Shown: piece by piece, positions 1 to 8,126 of the stretch
Position numbering within the stretch: the first letter of the stretch is position 1
Layout: the number at the start of each line of letters is the position of its first letter
Source of the DNA: an uncultured Collinsella sp.
GTDB taxonomy: Bacteria > Actinomycetota > Coriobacteriia > Coriobacteriales > Coriobacteriaceae
Length of the DNA: 18,012 nt
Direction of reading: 5' to 3'
NCBI GenBank assembly: GCA_900544845.1
Contig: UQWV01000041.1
Location: forward strand, 1-18,012
Made by a program: the position numbers and the translations under genes
The notes under the pieces: generated by a model
Databases searched by the model: none
Seen by the model: the letters and a program-made list of their open reading frames with translations, nothing else
Told to the model about the DNA's origin: nothing

Positions 1-165
1 CCGGGGCGCCACCCCCCCCGGCCACGTCGCCGCCCCCTCCAAACGGCCCCACGCACATGCTTAAACCAACACCCTCGCACCCCCAATGCCGGCGCCGGCC
101 CTCAAAAAACCGCTGCATGCGCGCCTTCTATTATTTGGACGGAACCCGTATCCCGACATTCCTCG
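1..165. other. Non-coding left edge, downstream of the antiporter gene
   Basis: No convincing gene is seen. A plus-strand frame from 57 runs into the antiporter gene and looks like a shadow. On the minus strand, the direction in which the antiporter is transcribed, a run of six T (plus-strand A at 104-109) follows a weak GC-rich stem around 110-130. This could be a poor intrinsic terminator, but the stem is only a few pairs long. A perfect 12-base palindrome lies at 88-99 (GCCGGCGCCGGC), on the wrong side of the T run to act with it. Confidence 0.4.
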
Positions 166-1728
166 CTACTTGCCGTCGTCGTTCTCGGCCTCTTCGCGCG
201 CGTAGAGCTCCAGCATGCGGCGGCGGTATTCGCGCACGGCGAGCTTAGCGCGCTCCAGGCGGCGGCGCTCACGCGGAGTCAGCTTGGACGGGTCGATCTC
301 GTCGCCATAGGTCTTCTCGGCCAGCAAATGGGCGGCGTCCACGATACGGGCATCGATGTGTCCGCTTGCCGCCTCGGTCGAGAGGCGGTCGGCAATGGAA
401 TCAAGGGTAGGTATGCCGTCGAGCGAACGCCCATGGCCATGCGAGGTCAAAAGCTCGTGCTCTCGTGCGAGCAGGCTCGCCAGGTCGTGATGGGCGCGCA
501 GAATATCGAGCGCGTCGGAAGGATGCTCGGCAACTTCTGCCACGGCAGCGACCGGTGCGGCGTCGACCACGCGGTAGAAGAGCTGCGCGAGCAACGGCAT
601 CAAGAACACTGTGATGGCACCGGCGGCCACCATAACCGAGGCGACGTCTTGCGAAAGAGCGCCTGCGTTGACGGCCACACTCGTCACGGCAACGATGATC
701 GGCAGCGCCGTAGTGCAGTACAGGGCCACGGTAATGCGGCCATACGCCGAAACGTCGCGCGTCGTGGGACAAATGCTCATAGAGACAAGGATCGGCACGG
801 CGCGAATGATCAGCAACGCCGCGATAAAGCCCACGAGCAGACCCGGGCGCGATGCCACGGCCGTCAGGTCGATCTTTGCGCCCGACACGGTAAAGAACAC
901 CGGAATCAAAAAGCCATAGGCCAGGCCATCGAGCTTGGTCTCGAGCGTATGGTTGCCCTCGGGGATGATATAGCGCAGGACAAAGCCGGCAGCAAAAGAG
1001 CCCAACACGATGTCGAGGTCAAAGATGGCGGAAAACGCCACGAGCGTGACCAGGATGAGCACCGTCAGGCGCACGAACGTCTGCGACGTTGTGTCGGCCC
1101 GTTCCTCGACAAACGTAAAGAAGCGACTACCCACGCGCTTGGAGCGGCTCGGGACCACGGCCAACAGCACGCAGACCACAGCAAACAGGCCAAGGATCAC
1201 GAGCGTCTGGATACCAGTACGAGCGGAGAGCAGCACCGACATGGCGAGCACGGGACCGAGCTCTCCCCATGTGCCATAGGCAAGGATGGAGTCGCCCACA
1301 CGCGTGCCGGCGAGCGAACGCTCGCGCATGATGGGCACGAGCGTGCCGAGCGCCGTCGAAGTGAGTGCCAGCGTCACGGCGATACCGTCGAAATGGCTAA
1401 CCGAGAACCACGGGGTAAAGCGCACGGCAAGCCAGGCGATGCCAAACGTGACGACCCACGTGGCCATACCGTAGCGCCCCTCGACGCCCGTGATGTTCTT
1501 GGGATCGATCTCAAAACCGGCAAGCAGGAACAAAAAAGCCAGGCCGAGCTCGGACACGAGCGAGACCTCGGCATCTACATGGATAAAGCCGAGCATATGA
1601 GGCCCCAGCACCGCGCCGAACACGAGCAAAAAGACCGTCTCGGGAACGGGTTTCCCGGGGATCGCCGAAGCGATGAAGGGGCTTGCGAAGGCCACGAGTG
1701 CGATGATGGCGAGCGAAACGAATGCCAT
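166..1728 (-). CDS. Cation:proton antiporter, CPA2 / Kef-type
   Basis: A 520-residue integral membrane protein expected to exchange Na+ or K+ for protons across the cytoplasmic membrane. About the first 390 residues form a dozen hydrophobic segments starting directly at the N-terminus. The stretch with the sequence LGLAFLFLLAGFEIDP near residues 60-75 is the conserved early helix of Na+/H+ exchanger (PF00999) proteins, and FDLDIVLGSFAAGFVL near 235-250 is the matching later helix. The last 120 or so residues are charged, predicted cytoplasmic and partly helical; they lack the Rossmann GxGxxG of a TrkA-N domain, so this is not a full KefB/KefC. The ATG start at 1728 has AAAGG six bases upstream. 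It is divergent from purL. The family call is safe; the ion specificity is not visible. Confidence 0.88.
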   Translation of the reverse strand: MAFVSLAIIALVAFASPFIASAIPGKPVPETVFLLVFGAVLGPHMLGFIHVDAEVSLVSELGLAFLFLLAGFEIDPKNITGVEGRYGMATWVVTFGIAWLAVRFTPWFSVSHFDGIAVTLALTSTALGTLVPIMRERSLAGTRVGDSILAYGTWGELGPVLAMSVLLSARTGIQTLVILGLFAVVCVLLAVVPSRSKRVGSRFFTFVEERADTTSQTFVRLTVLILVTLVAFSAIFDLDIVLGSFAAGFVLRYIIPEGNHTLETKLDGLAYGFLIPVFFTVSGAKIDLTAVASRPGLLVGFIAALLIIRAVPILVSMSICPTTRDVSAYGRITVALYCTTALPIIVAVTSVAVNAGALSQDVASVMVAAGAITVFLMPLLAQLFYRVVDAAPVAAVAEVAEHPSDALDILRAHHDLASLLAREHELLTSHGHGRSLDGIPTLDSIADRLSTEAASGHIDARIVDAAHLLAEKTYGDEIDPSKLTPRERRRLERAKLAVREYRRRMLELYAREEAENDDGK

Positions 1729-1912
1729 GTGATGCCTTTCTCTTGATTGCGCTTCACTGTAGCACCCTCGCCGTCCTCAACGCGCCGCGAGCTGTCGTAT
1801 CATAGTGAGGTTTACAAACATGTGGCTCAAGGCGACCGCGAGGCTTGCCCCGTTAACCGACCGCTGCCGCATACCGTACCGTACGCCCAACCGATTAGGA
1901 AGGCAGGAACCA
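1729..1912. promoter_or_regulatory. Divergent intergenic region, antiporter / purL
   Basis: This 184-base gap must hold promoters for both neighbours. On the plus strand TATCAT at 1798-1803 is a possible -10, without a good -35. On the minus strand TACAGT (reverse complement of 1756-1761) is a possible -10, with TTGAGG only 13 bases upstream. The purL reading frame stays open back to 1805, but that extension (36 residues, Arg-rich) does not look like PurL and has no ribosome binding site, so most of it is probably leader RNA. No known purine riboswitch fold was recognised. Confidence 0.35.
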
Positions 1913-4900
1913 ATGGTCTCTCGTATCTACGTGGAGAAGAAACCCGGGTTCGACGTCGAGGCTCAGCAGCTCAAGGGCGAGCTGACCGAAATTCTCGGCA
2001 TCAAGGGCATCGAGGCCCTGAGGATCATCAACCGCTACGACGTCGAGGGCATCGACGAGGAGCTTTTCCGCTCCTGCGTGCCGACCGTCTTTAGCGAGCC
2101 CCAGGTCGATATGACCTATGACGAGCTCCCCGCAAGCGATGGCGCCGTCTTTGCCGTCGAATTCCTGCCTGGCCAGTTTGACCAGCGCGCCGACTCCGCC
2201 AGTGAGTGCGTGCAGCTCATCAGCCAGGGCGAGCGCCCCGCCGTGCGCTCCGCCAAGGTCTATATGATCTCGGGCGCTCTGGACGAAGCCGCCATCGAAG
2301 CCATCAAGCACTACGTGGTGAACCCCGTCGAGGCCCGCATCGCCTCGCTCGACCTGCCCGAGACGCTGTACATGGAGACCCCCGAGCCCCAGCCCGTCGA
2401 AGTGCTCGACGGCTTCCGCGAGCTCGATGAGGCCGGCCTTGCCGCCTTTATTTCCGATCGCGGCCTTGCCATGGACGAGGCGGACATCGCCTTCTGCCAG
2501 CAGTACTTCCGCGATGAGGATCGCGACCCCACCATCACCGAGATCCGCGTGATCGACACCTACTGGTCCGATCACTGCCGTCACACCACCTTCGGCACCG
2601 TCCTGGATGACGTGACGATCGACGACGCCGTGGTGCAGCAGGCCTTCGACCGCTACATGGAGATGCGCCACGAGCTCGGTCGCGACGCCAAGCCCGTCTG
2701 TCTCATGGACATGGGCACCATCGGCGCCAAGTACCTCAAGAAGACCGGCGTCATGACCGATGTCGATGAGTCTGAGGAGATCAACGCCTGCACCGTCAAG
2801 GTGAAGGTCGATGTCGATGGCGAGGACCAGGACTGGCTGTTCCTCTTTAAGAACGAGACTCACAACCACCCGACCGAGATCGAGCCCTTCGGCGGTGCCG
2901 CCACCTGCGTGGGCGGCGCCATCCGCGACCCGCTCTCGGGCCGCAGCTATGTGTACCAGGCCATGCGCGTCACCGGCGCCGGCGACCCCACCGTCCCGGT
3001 TTCCGAGACGCTCGAGGGCAAGCTGCCGCAGCGCAAGCTCGTGACCACTGCCGCCGCCGGCTACTCCAGCTACGGCAACCAGATCGGCCTTGCCACCGGT
3101 CAGGTCAACGAGCTCTATCACCCCGGCTACGTGGCCAAGCGCATGGAGGTCGGCGCCGTCGTGGGCGCTACCCCGGCAAACCACGTGCGCCGCGAGTGCC
3201 CCGCCCCCACTGACAAGATCATCCTGCTGGGCGGCCGCACCGGCCGTGACGGCATCGGCGGTGCCACCGGCTCCTCCAAGACCCAGAACACCGAGTCCAT
3301 CGAGACCTCGGGCGCCGAGGTCCAGAAGGGCAACGCCCCGGTCGAGCGCAAGCTGCAGCGCCTCTTCCGCCGCGGCGACGCCTGCCGCCTGATCAAGCGC
3401 TGCAACGACTTTGGCGCCGGCGGCGTCTCGGTCGCCGTGGGCGAGCTTGCCGACGGCCTGTACGTGGACCTGGACACCGTGACCAAGAAGTACGACGGCC
3501 TGGACGGCACCGAGCTCGCCATCTCCGAGTCCCAGGAGCGTATGGCCTGCGCCGTCGCCGACGGTGACGTCGAGGAGTTCATGGGCTACGCCGCCGAGGA
3601 GAACCTCGAGGCGACCGTTATCGCCGAGGTTACCGCCGAGCCGCGCATGCGCATGGCCTGGAACGGCGTCGCCATCGTCGACCTGTCCCGCGAGTTCCTC
3701 AACTCCAACGGTGCGCCCAAGCACCAGGTCGCCCACGTGTGTGCCCGTAGCGTGTGGCAGCCCAGCTGGGCCGGCACCACGCTTGCCGAGCGCATGACCT
3801 CGCTGGTCACCGACCTCAACGTCGCCTCCAACAAGGGCCTTTCCGAGCGCTTTGACTCCACCATCGGCGCCGCAACCGTGCTCATGCCCTTTGGCGGCAA
3901 GACGCAGCTCACTCCGAGCTCTGCCATGGTCGCCAAGTTCCCCGTGGACGGCGAGACCACCACGGCGAGCGCTATGGCATGGGGCTTCAACCCCTACCTG
4001 ATGGAAGCCGACCAGTTTGCGGGCGCATACCTGTCCGTAGTCGAGTCCATCGCCAAGCTCGTGGCCGCCGGCTTTGAGCACAAGCGCGCCTACCTCTCCT
4101 TCCAGGAGTACTTCGAGCGTCTGCGCACCGAGGCTGAGCGTTGGGGCAAGCCCATGGCAGCCGTCCTGGGCGCCCTTATGGCCCAGGTCGACCTGGGTGC
4201 CGGCGCCATCGGCGGTAAGGATTCCATGAGCGGCTCGTTTGAGGACGAAGCCGGCGAGCTAAACGTTCCGCCGACCCTGATCAGCTTCGCTGTCGCCGTA
4301 GGCAAGGCAGCCCGCGCCGTCTCCCCCGAGTTCAAGGGCCTGACGCACCGCGTTGTCCGTATCGCCCCCGCCACCTATGGCGAGGACTACCGTCCCGATG
4401 CCCAGCAGCTTCTCGCCGCATTTGACGCTGTCGAAGCGCTCACCGCCGCCGGCGACGCCCTGGCCGTCTCCACACCCGGCTACGGCTGCGGCGCCGAGAG
4501 CCTCTTTAAGATGTGCGTCGGCAACCAGATCGGTATCGAGCTTGCCGAGGATGTGGACGTGGAGAGCCTCTTCACCCCGCTCTATGGCAGCTTTATCGTC
4601 GAGCTCGCCGAGGATGCCGAGCTGCCCGAGGTCGCCGACGGCGTTGTCGTCGAGCCTCTGGGCACCACCGTTGAGGGCTATGTCATCGACACCGGCTCCG
4701 AGGTCATCGAGCTCTCCAAGCTCCAGGAGGCCTGGGAGAGCGGCATCGAGGGCGTCTTTGCCTACCGCAGCGCCGGCGAGACCCCCGAGGTCGAGGCCAT
4801 CGACTTCCGTGCCAAGGATATCCACGTGTACGGCGGCGCCAAGATCGCCCGCCCGCGCGTGACCATCCCCGTGTTCCCCGGCAACAACTGCGAGTACGAT

Positions 4901-5659
4901 AGCGCCCGTGCCTTCCGCGCAGCCGGCGCCGAGGCCGACACCTTCGTGATCAACAACCTCACGCCCGAGGCCGTCGCCGAGAGCACCCACGAGCTTGCCC
5001 GCCGCATCCGTGCAAGCCAGATCGTCATGATCCCCGGCGGCTTCTCGGGCGGTGACGAGCCCGACGGCTCCGCCAAGTTCATCACGGCGTTCTTCCGCGC
5101 TCCCGAGGTCACCGAGGCAGTCCGCGACCTGCTCAAGGCCCGCGACGGCCTGATGCTGGGCATCTGCAACGGCTTCCAGGCCCTAATCAAGCTCGGCCTA
5201 GTGCCCTACGGCGACATCGTTGACGCCACGCCCGATGCGCCCACGCTGACCTTTAACACCATCGGTCGTCACCAGAGCCGTCTGGTGCGCACCCGCATCT
5301 CGTCCAACCTGTCCCCGTGGCTGTCGCAGTGCAGCCTCGACGACCCCTACACCGTCGCCATCAGCCACGGCGAGGGCCGCTTTGTCGCCAACGACGAAGT
5401 ACTCGCTCAGCTTATCGCCAACGGCCAGGTCGCCACGCAGTACGTGGGTGAGGACAGTAAGCCCAGCATGGATCTTTCCGTCAACCCCAACGGCTCCGCA
5501 CTCGCCATCGAGGGCATCACGAGCCCCGACGGCCGCGTCCTGGGCAAGATGGGTCACGCCGAGCGTCGCGGCGCCAACCTGTACCGCAACGTGCCCGAGC
5601 ATGTCCCCGGCGATAAGTTCATGCCGATCTTTGAGAGCGGCGTAGCCTACTTCGCCTAA
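1913..5659 (+). CDS. purL: Phosphoribosylformylglycinamidine synthase, long single-chain form
   Basis: Catalyses the fourth step of de novo purine synthesis in the cytoplasm: FGAR + glutamine + ATP to FGAM + glutamate. At 1248 residues it is the large fused type (as in enterobacteria), not the PurS/PurL/PurQ three-protein type. In order: a PurS-like N-terminal region; the FGAR/ATP domain with DTYWSDHCRHTTF at 215-227 and KNETHNHPTE near 313; two AIRS-like halves; and a class I glutamine amidotransferase domain from about 983. The amidotransferase triad is visible: Cys1085 in GICNGFQ, and His1215 and Glu1217 in GHAER. The start is the ATG at 1913, with AGGAAGG nine bases upstream (1897-1903) and the typical beginning MVSRIYVEKKPGFD; an in-frame ATG at 1805 is rejected. 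It stands alone, with no other pur genes in the window, and is closed by a strong terminator. Confidence 0.97.
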   Translation: MVSRIYVEKKPGFDVEAQQLKGELTEILGIKGIEALRIINRYDVEGIDEELFRSCVPTVFSEPQVDMTYDELPASDGAVFAVEFLPGQFDQRADSASECVQLISQGERPAVRSAKVYMISGALDEAAIEAIKHYVVNPVEARIASLDLPETLYMETPEPQPVEVLDGFRELDEAGLAAFISDRGLAMDEADIAFCQQYFRDEDRDPTITEIRVIDTYWSDHCRHTTFGTVLDDVTIDDAVVQQAFDRYMEMRHELGRDAKPVCLMDMGTIGAKYLKKTGVMTDVDESEEINACTVKVKVDVDGEDQDWLFLFKNETHNHPTEIEPFGGAATCVGGAIRDPLSGRSYVYQAMRVTGAGDPTVPVSETLEGKLPQRKLVTTAAAGYSSYGNQIGLATGQVNELYHPGYVAKRMEVGAVVGATPANHVRRECPAPTDKIILLGGRTGRDGIGGATGSSKTQNTESIETSGAEVQKGNAPVERKLQRLFRRGDACRLIKRCNDFGAGGVSVAVGELADGLYVDLDTVTKKYDGLDGTELAISESQERMACAVADGDVEEFMGYAAEENLEATVIAEVTAEPRMRMAWNGVAIVDLSREFLNSNGAPKHQVAHVCARSVWQPSWAGTTLAERMTSLVTDLNVASNKGLSERFDSTIGAATVLMPFGGKTQLTPSSAMVAKFPVDGETTTASAMAWGFNPYLMEADQFAGAYLSVVESIAKLVAAGFEHKRAYLSFQEYFERLRTEAERWGKPMAAVLGALMAQVDLGAGAIGGKDSMSGSFEDEAGELNVPPTLISFAVAVGKAARAVSPEFKGLTHRVVRIAPATYGEDYRPDAQQLLAAFDAVEALTAAGDALAVSTPGYGCGAESLFKMCVGNQIGIELAEDVDVESLFTPLYGSFIVELAEDAELPEVADGVVVEPLGTTVEGYVIDTGSEVIELSKLQEAWESGIEGVFAYRSAGETPEVEAIDFRAKDIHVYGGAKIARPRVTIPVFPGNNCEYDSARAFRAAGAEADTFVINNLTPEAVAESTHELARRIRASQIVMIPGGFSGGDEPDGSAKFITAFFRAPEVTEAVRDLLKARDGLMLGICNGFQALIKLGLVPYGDIVDATPDAPTLTFNTIGRHQSRLVRTRISSNLSPWLSQCSLDDPYTVAISHGEGRFVANDEVLAQLIANGQVATQYVGEDSKPSMDLSVNPNGSALAIEGITSPDGRVLGKMGHAERRGANLYRNVPEHVPGDKFMPIFESGVAYFA

Positions 5660-5697
5660 ACCTTTCCCATCGGGTACAATCCCCTCGGGTAACAACA

Positions 5698-5733
5698 CCC
5701 GCCACCGGCACGGCCGGTGGCGGGTTCTTTTTT
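5698..5733 (+). terminator. Strong intrinsic terminator after purL
   Basis: A perfect 12-bp stem (CCCGCCACCGGC at 5698-5709, GCCGGTGGCGGG at 5713-5724) with a 3-nt ACG loop is followed by TTCTTTTTT. It is 38 nt downstream of the purL stop and 27 nt before the next gene. A TACAAT hexamer at 5675-5680 lies just before it; if that is a -10 element, the hairpin would sit in the leader of the downstream transporter. Confidence 0.93.
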
Positions 5734-5760
5734 GCTTTGCGCGTATAGGAGAAGGACACC

Positions 5761-6696
5761 ATGGAAAGCCGCAAGCCGCATCTCGCCACCCTGCCCGGAC
5801 TTATCCTGGGCTGTCTTGTTTGCTGTGCACTCTGGGGATCGGCCTTTCCCTGCATCAAGATCGGCTACGGCCTCTTTGGCATTCCCGCGCACGACAGCGC
5901 CTCGCAGCTACTCTTTGCAGGTTTGCGCTTCACGCTTGCCGGTATCCTGGTTATCGCCGGTATGAGCGCAGCCCAACGCCGCCCGCTCGTCCCAAAGGAA
6001 CGCGATGTCAAGCCCATCTGCATCCTGTCACTCTTCCAGACTATCGGGCAGTACTTCTTTTTCTATCTGGGACTCTCGCGCGCCAGTGCCATGTCGAGCT
6101 CCATCATCGAGGCCAGCGCCAACTTCCTAGCCATCCTCTTTGCCGCCCTGGCATTTCGCACCGAGAAGCTCGATACGGCCAAGGTGCTTGGCTGTGTGTT
6201 GGGCTTTGCCGGCGTCGTGCTCGTCAACCTTTCGGGCGCGGATGGCACCTTTGGCTTTACGCTCGACGGCGAGGGGTTTATCTTGGCCTCCACCGTTGCG
6301 GGCGCCCTATCGACCTGTCTCATTGGCATCTTCTCGCGCGAGCATGACGGCGTCTTGCTCGCTGGTTGGCAGTTTTTAGTCGGCGGCCTGGTCCTTACCG
6401 CCATCGGGTTTTTGATGGGCGGTACGCTCTCCCCCACCGCGATCATCCCCGCCATCGCGCTCATCATTTATATGGCACTCATCTCCGCCGTCGCGTACTC
6501 GCTGTGGTCGCGCCTGCTTGCCGTCAACCCCGTCAGTCGCGTCTCGGTCTTTGGCTTTATGAACCCGGTCTTTGGCGTACTGCTGAGCGCACTGCTGCTT
6601 GACGAGGGCGCCGGCACGAGCCCTGTTATCGTAATAGTTGCCCTGCTGTTGGTCTGCGGCGGCATCATCATCGTCAACAGGCCTAAAAAGGCCTAG
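5761..6696 (+). CDS. DMT-superfamily transporter (EamA family)
   Basis: A 311-residue inner-membrane protein made of two EamA repeats (about residues 10-150 and 160-308), each expected to give five transmembrane helices, the usual size for drug/metabolite transporters. Family-typical pieces are the N-terminal LLCCALWGSAFPCIKIG-like stretch with W and P, the LSRASAMSSSIIEASANFLAILFAALAF segment closing repeat one, and the corresponding VSRVSVFGFMNPVFGVLLSALLL segment in repeat two. The protein ends in a short basic tail. The ATG at 5761 has AGGAGAAGG just upstream (5747-5755). Substrate cannot be told; relatives export amino acids, metabolites or drugs. It is apparently a single-gene unit between the purL terminator and a convergent gene. 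Confidence 0.9.
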   Translation: MESRKPHLATLPGLILGCLVCCALWGSAFPCIKIGYGLFGIPAHDSASQLLFAGLRFTLAGILVIAGMSAAQRRPLVPKERDVKPICILSLFQTIGQYFFFYLGLSRASAMSSSIIEASANFLAILFAALAFRTEKLDTAKVLGCVLGFAGVVLVNLSGADGTFGFTLDGEGFILASTVAGALSTCLIGIFSREHDGVLLAGWQFLVGGLVLTAIGFLMGGTLSPTAIIPAIALIIYMALISAVAYSLWSRLLAVNPVSRVSVFGFMNPVFGVLLSALLLDEGAGTSPVIVIVALLLVCGGIIIVNRPKKA

Positions 6697-6714
6697 TAAG
6701 CTCACCTTTTTAGG
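6682..6714. terminator. Hairpin spanning the transporter stop codon, possible weak terminator
   Basis: A perfect 10-bp inverted repeat, CCTAAAAAGG (6682-6691) and CCTTTTTAGG (6705-6714), encloses a 13-nt loop that contains the stop codon of the transporter. No T-run follows on either strand, so it is not a classical intrinsic terminator; the AT-rich core of the stem could supply the U-rich part. It lies between two convergent genes. Confidence 0.4.
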
Positions 6715-6795
6715 GAGGGTGATCGCACACTTTAGCTTAATGGAGTACATCGGAGAGCCGAGGGCCGCCATGCACGCAAGCTTGTACCCCTTTAT

Positions 6796-7938
6796 CTAGC
6801 GTATCTGGATGCCGGCTTTCTTTTTCTCGGCCTTGGCACGGTAGAGCTCCGCATCGGCAGCGCGAAGCAAGTCTTGCCAGGTATCGACGCCATCACCAAC
6901 CCTTGCGTAGCCGATGGACATCCGCAACAGATACGGCACCTCGGCGCGCGCGAGCTCATCGTTGATTGTCGCGCACAGATGCATGATATCCTGCTCTGCC
7001 GTCGCCTTTTGAAGCACCACGAACTCATCGCCGCCATAACGTGCGATAAAGCCACCAGACGCCGAGCAGACTTCTTTGAGCGCAGCGGATATGACCTGGA
7101 GGGCATGGTCGCCCTCCACATGTCCATAGCGATCGTTAATCTGCTTAAAGCCGTCGGCGTCCATCATAAGCAGATACACATCGTCCGTATGACCCACATT
7201 TGAGAAGAGCGACAGCATATAGGTCTCAAAACGGTTGCGATTGTTGAGGCCAGTCAACGGGTCGGTCGAGATCAGTTGCTCCTGGTAGATGATGTAGAGC
7301 AGCTGGATGCTCAGCGTTATACCGACGCAAAGGCCCGGTACCGAAAACAAAACCTGGAAGGTACCGCCCACCAGAGCGGGAATCGCAAAAAAGGCTAGGG
7401 TGTGATAAATGGCCTTCTTTTGCAGGCTTTCGACTTTTTGAGCCTGAATAAAGGCATGCAAGGACGTATATATAACGTAGCAGTAGCTCACGATGGGCTG
7501 GATCATATAAGCAAAGCCGCGACGATATACGCCCTGTGCATCGATATAGAACATAGCGTGCGTCCAGTAGCTGGTAAATGCCAGCACGACCACCAATGCG
7601 GTTGGCAACGTTAAAAGTACCACCCTGTAGGGCGTGGTCAGGAGCCGTGAGCCCTGCATCGTCTCGGAATAGAAAAACCAAATGAGGCACGCGATGGCGA
7701 ACAGCGAAAACGAGACCGCGTTGGAAATCCAGTTGGCGGCAATGCCCAACGTGCCGCTCGCACCATCCGAAAGCGTCCAGATCATATCAAAGAAAATGTA
7801 GGCAGCAGAGGTGTAGCCAAGCATGCTAAACAAGAGCTGCTGGGTGCTCGAGAACAAGGAGCGACGACTTCGCACGGCAAGCCCGATAAGAACAATCATG
7901 CATAGCACGAATATCTCAATCTTGAGTGCCTTAACCAC
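6796..7938 (-). CDS. Membrane-anchored diguanylate cyclase (GGDEF domain)
   Basis: Predicted to make cyclic di-GMP from two GTP at the inner membrane. Using the GTG at 7938 the protein has 380 residues: about 215 residues of hydrophobic segments (six or seven helices, a likely sensor), then a GGDEF domain. Key sites are DPLTGLNNR at 226-234, the metal aspartates in MDADGF (Asp260, Asp262) and an intact GGDEF at 302-306. The allosteric inhibition site RxxD, expected five residues before GGDEF, reads ASGG, so product feedback is probably absent. The frame is open up to 8043, but a probable promoter (8029-8034) falls inside that extension; GTG 7938 has AAGGGA nine bases upstream and begins just before the first hydrophobic helix. 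No EAL or receiver domain is present. The domain call is firm, the start moderately so. Confidence 0.88.
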   Translation of the reverse strand: MVKALKIEIFVLCMIVLIGLAVRSRRSLFSSTQQLLFSMLGYTSAAYIFFDMIWTLSDGASGTLGIAANWISNAVSFSLFAIACLIWFFYSETMQGSRLLTTPYRVVLLTLPTALVVVLAFTSYWTHAMFYIDAQGVYRRGFAYMIQPIVSYCYVIYTSLHAFIQAQKVESLQKKAIYHTLAFFAIPALVGGTFQVLFSVPGLCVGITLSIQLLYIIYQEQLISTDPLTGLNNRNRFETYMLSLFSNVGHTDDVYLLMMDADGFKQINDRYGHVEGDHALQVISAALKEVCSASGGFIARYGGDEFVVLQKATAEQDIMHLCATINDELARAEVPYLLRMSIGYARVGDGVDTWQDLLRAADAELYRAKAEKKKAGIQIR

Positions 7939-8028
7939 TAGACGCCGTCCCTTCAATATCCAAGTGGTCAGAATCGCCCGATTCGAATCTGGGCAATAAA
8001 CACTCCTTACTCCGCAGGGGTAAAGGGA

Positions 8029-8059
8029 ATAATAGCAGAGCACCCGAACATCACTGCAA
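8029..8059 (-). promoter_or_regulatory. Probable promoter of the GGDEF gene
   Basis: Read on the minus strand, TGCTATTAT is a good extended -10 (TG, one base, then TATTAT = plus 8029-8034). The best -35 is TTGCAG (plus 8054-8059) with a long 19-bp spacer. Transcription would start near 8022, leaving a leader of about 85 nt before the GTG start. The promoter lies inside the inverted repeat at 8038-8081. Confidence 0.45.
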
Positions 8060-8081
8060 AACAGTTTCTGTTCGGGCGCTC
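8038..8081. repeat. Interrupted inverted repeat with nested inner stem
   Basis: Arms GAGC-A-CCCGAACA (8038-8050) and TGTTCGGG-C-GCTC (8069-8081) pair over 12 of 13 positions. Inside, ACTG (8053-8056) and CAGT (8062-8065) pair around CAAAA. As RNA from the permease gene it could be a terminator-like hairpin, but no T-run follows. As DNA it covers the spacer and -35 of the cyclase promoter, which suits an operator for a dimeric regulator. Both readings are inference. Confidence 0.6.
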
Positions 8082-8126
8082 GGACGGCGCGAACTGCACG
8101 CCGGAATCAATTATCGGTAATGGTCG

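Noticed and set aside
88..99. Palindrome GCCGGCGCCGGC as a terminator stem
   Set aside because: No loop, and the nearby A/T run is on the wrong side for either strand.
328..1746. 472-residue open frame antisense to the antiporter gene
   Set aside because: Composition is His/Arg/Gly/Asp-rich without hydrophobic core or domain, typical of a mirror frame of a membrane protein gene.
1805..1912. N-terminal extension of purL
   Set aside because: The sequence is not PurL-like, and a good ribosome binding site with the canonical N-terminus lies at 1913.
1895..4081. 728-residue open frame antisense to purL
   Set aside because: It is a product of the G/C third-position bias of purL; the translation is low-complexity (Gly, Ala, His, Asp, Val rich), has no recognisable domain and no ribosome binding site.
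7939..8043. N-terminal extension of the GGDEF protein
   Set aside because: A probable promoter lies within it and it has no ribosome binding site; GTG 7938 precedes the first membrane helix.
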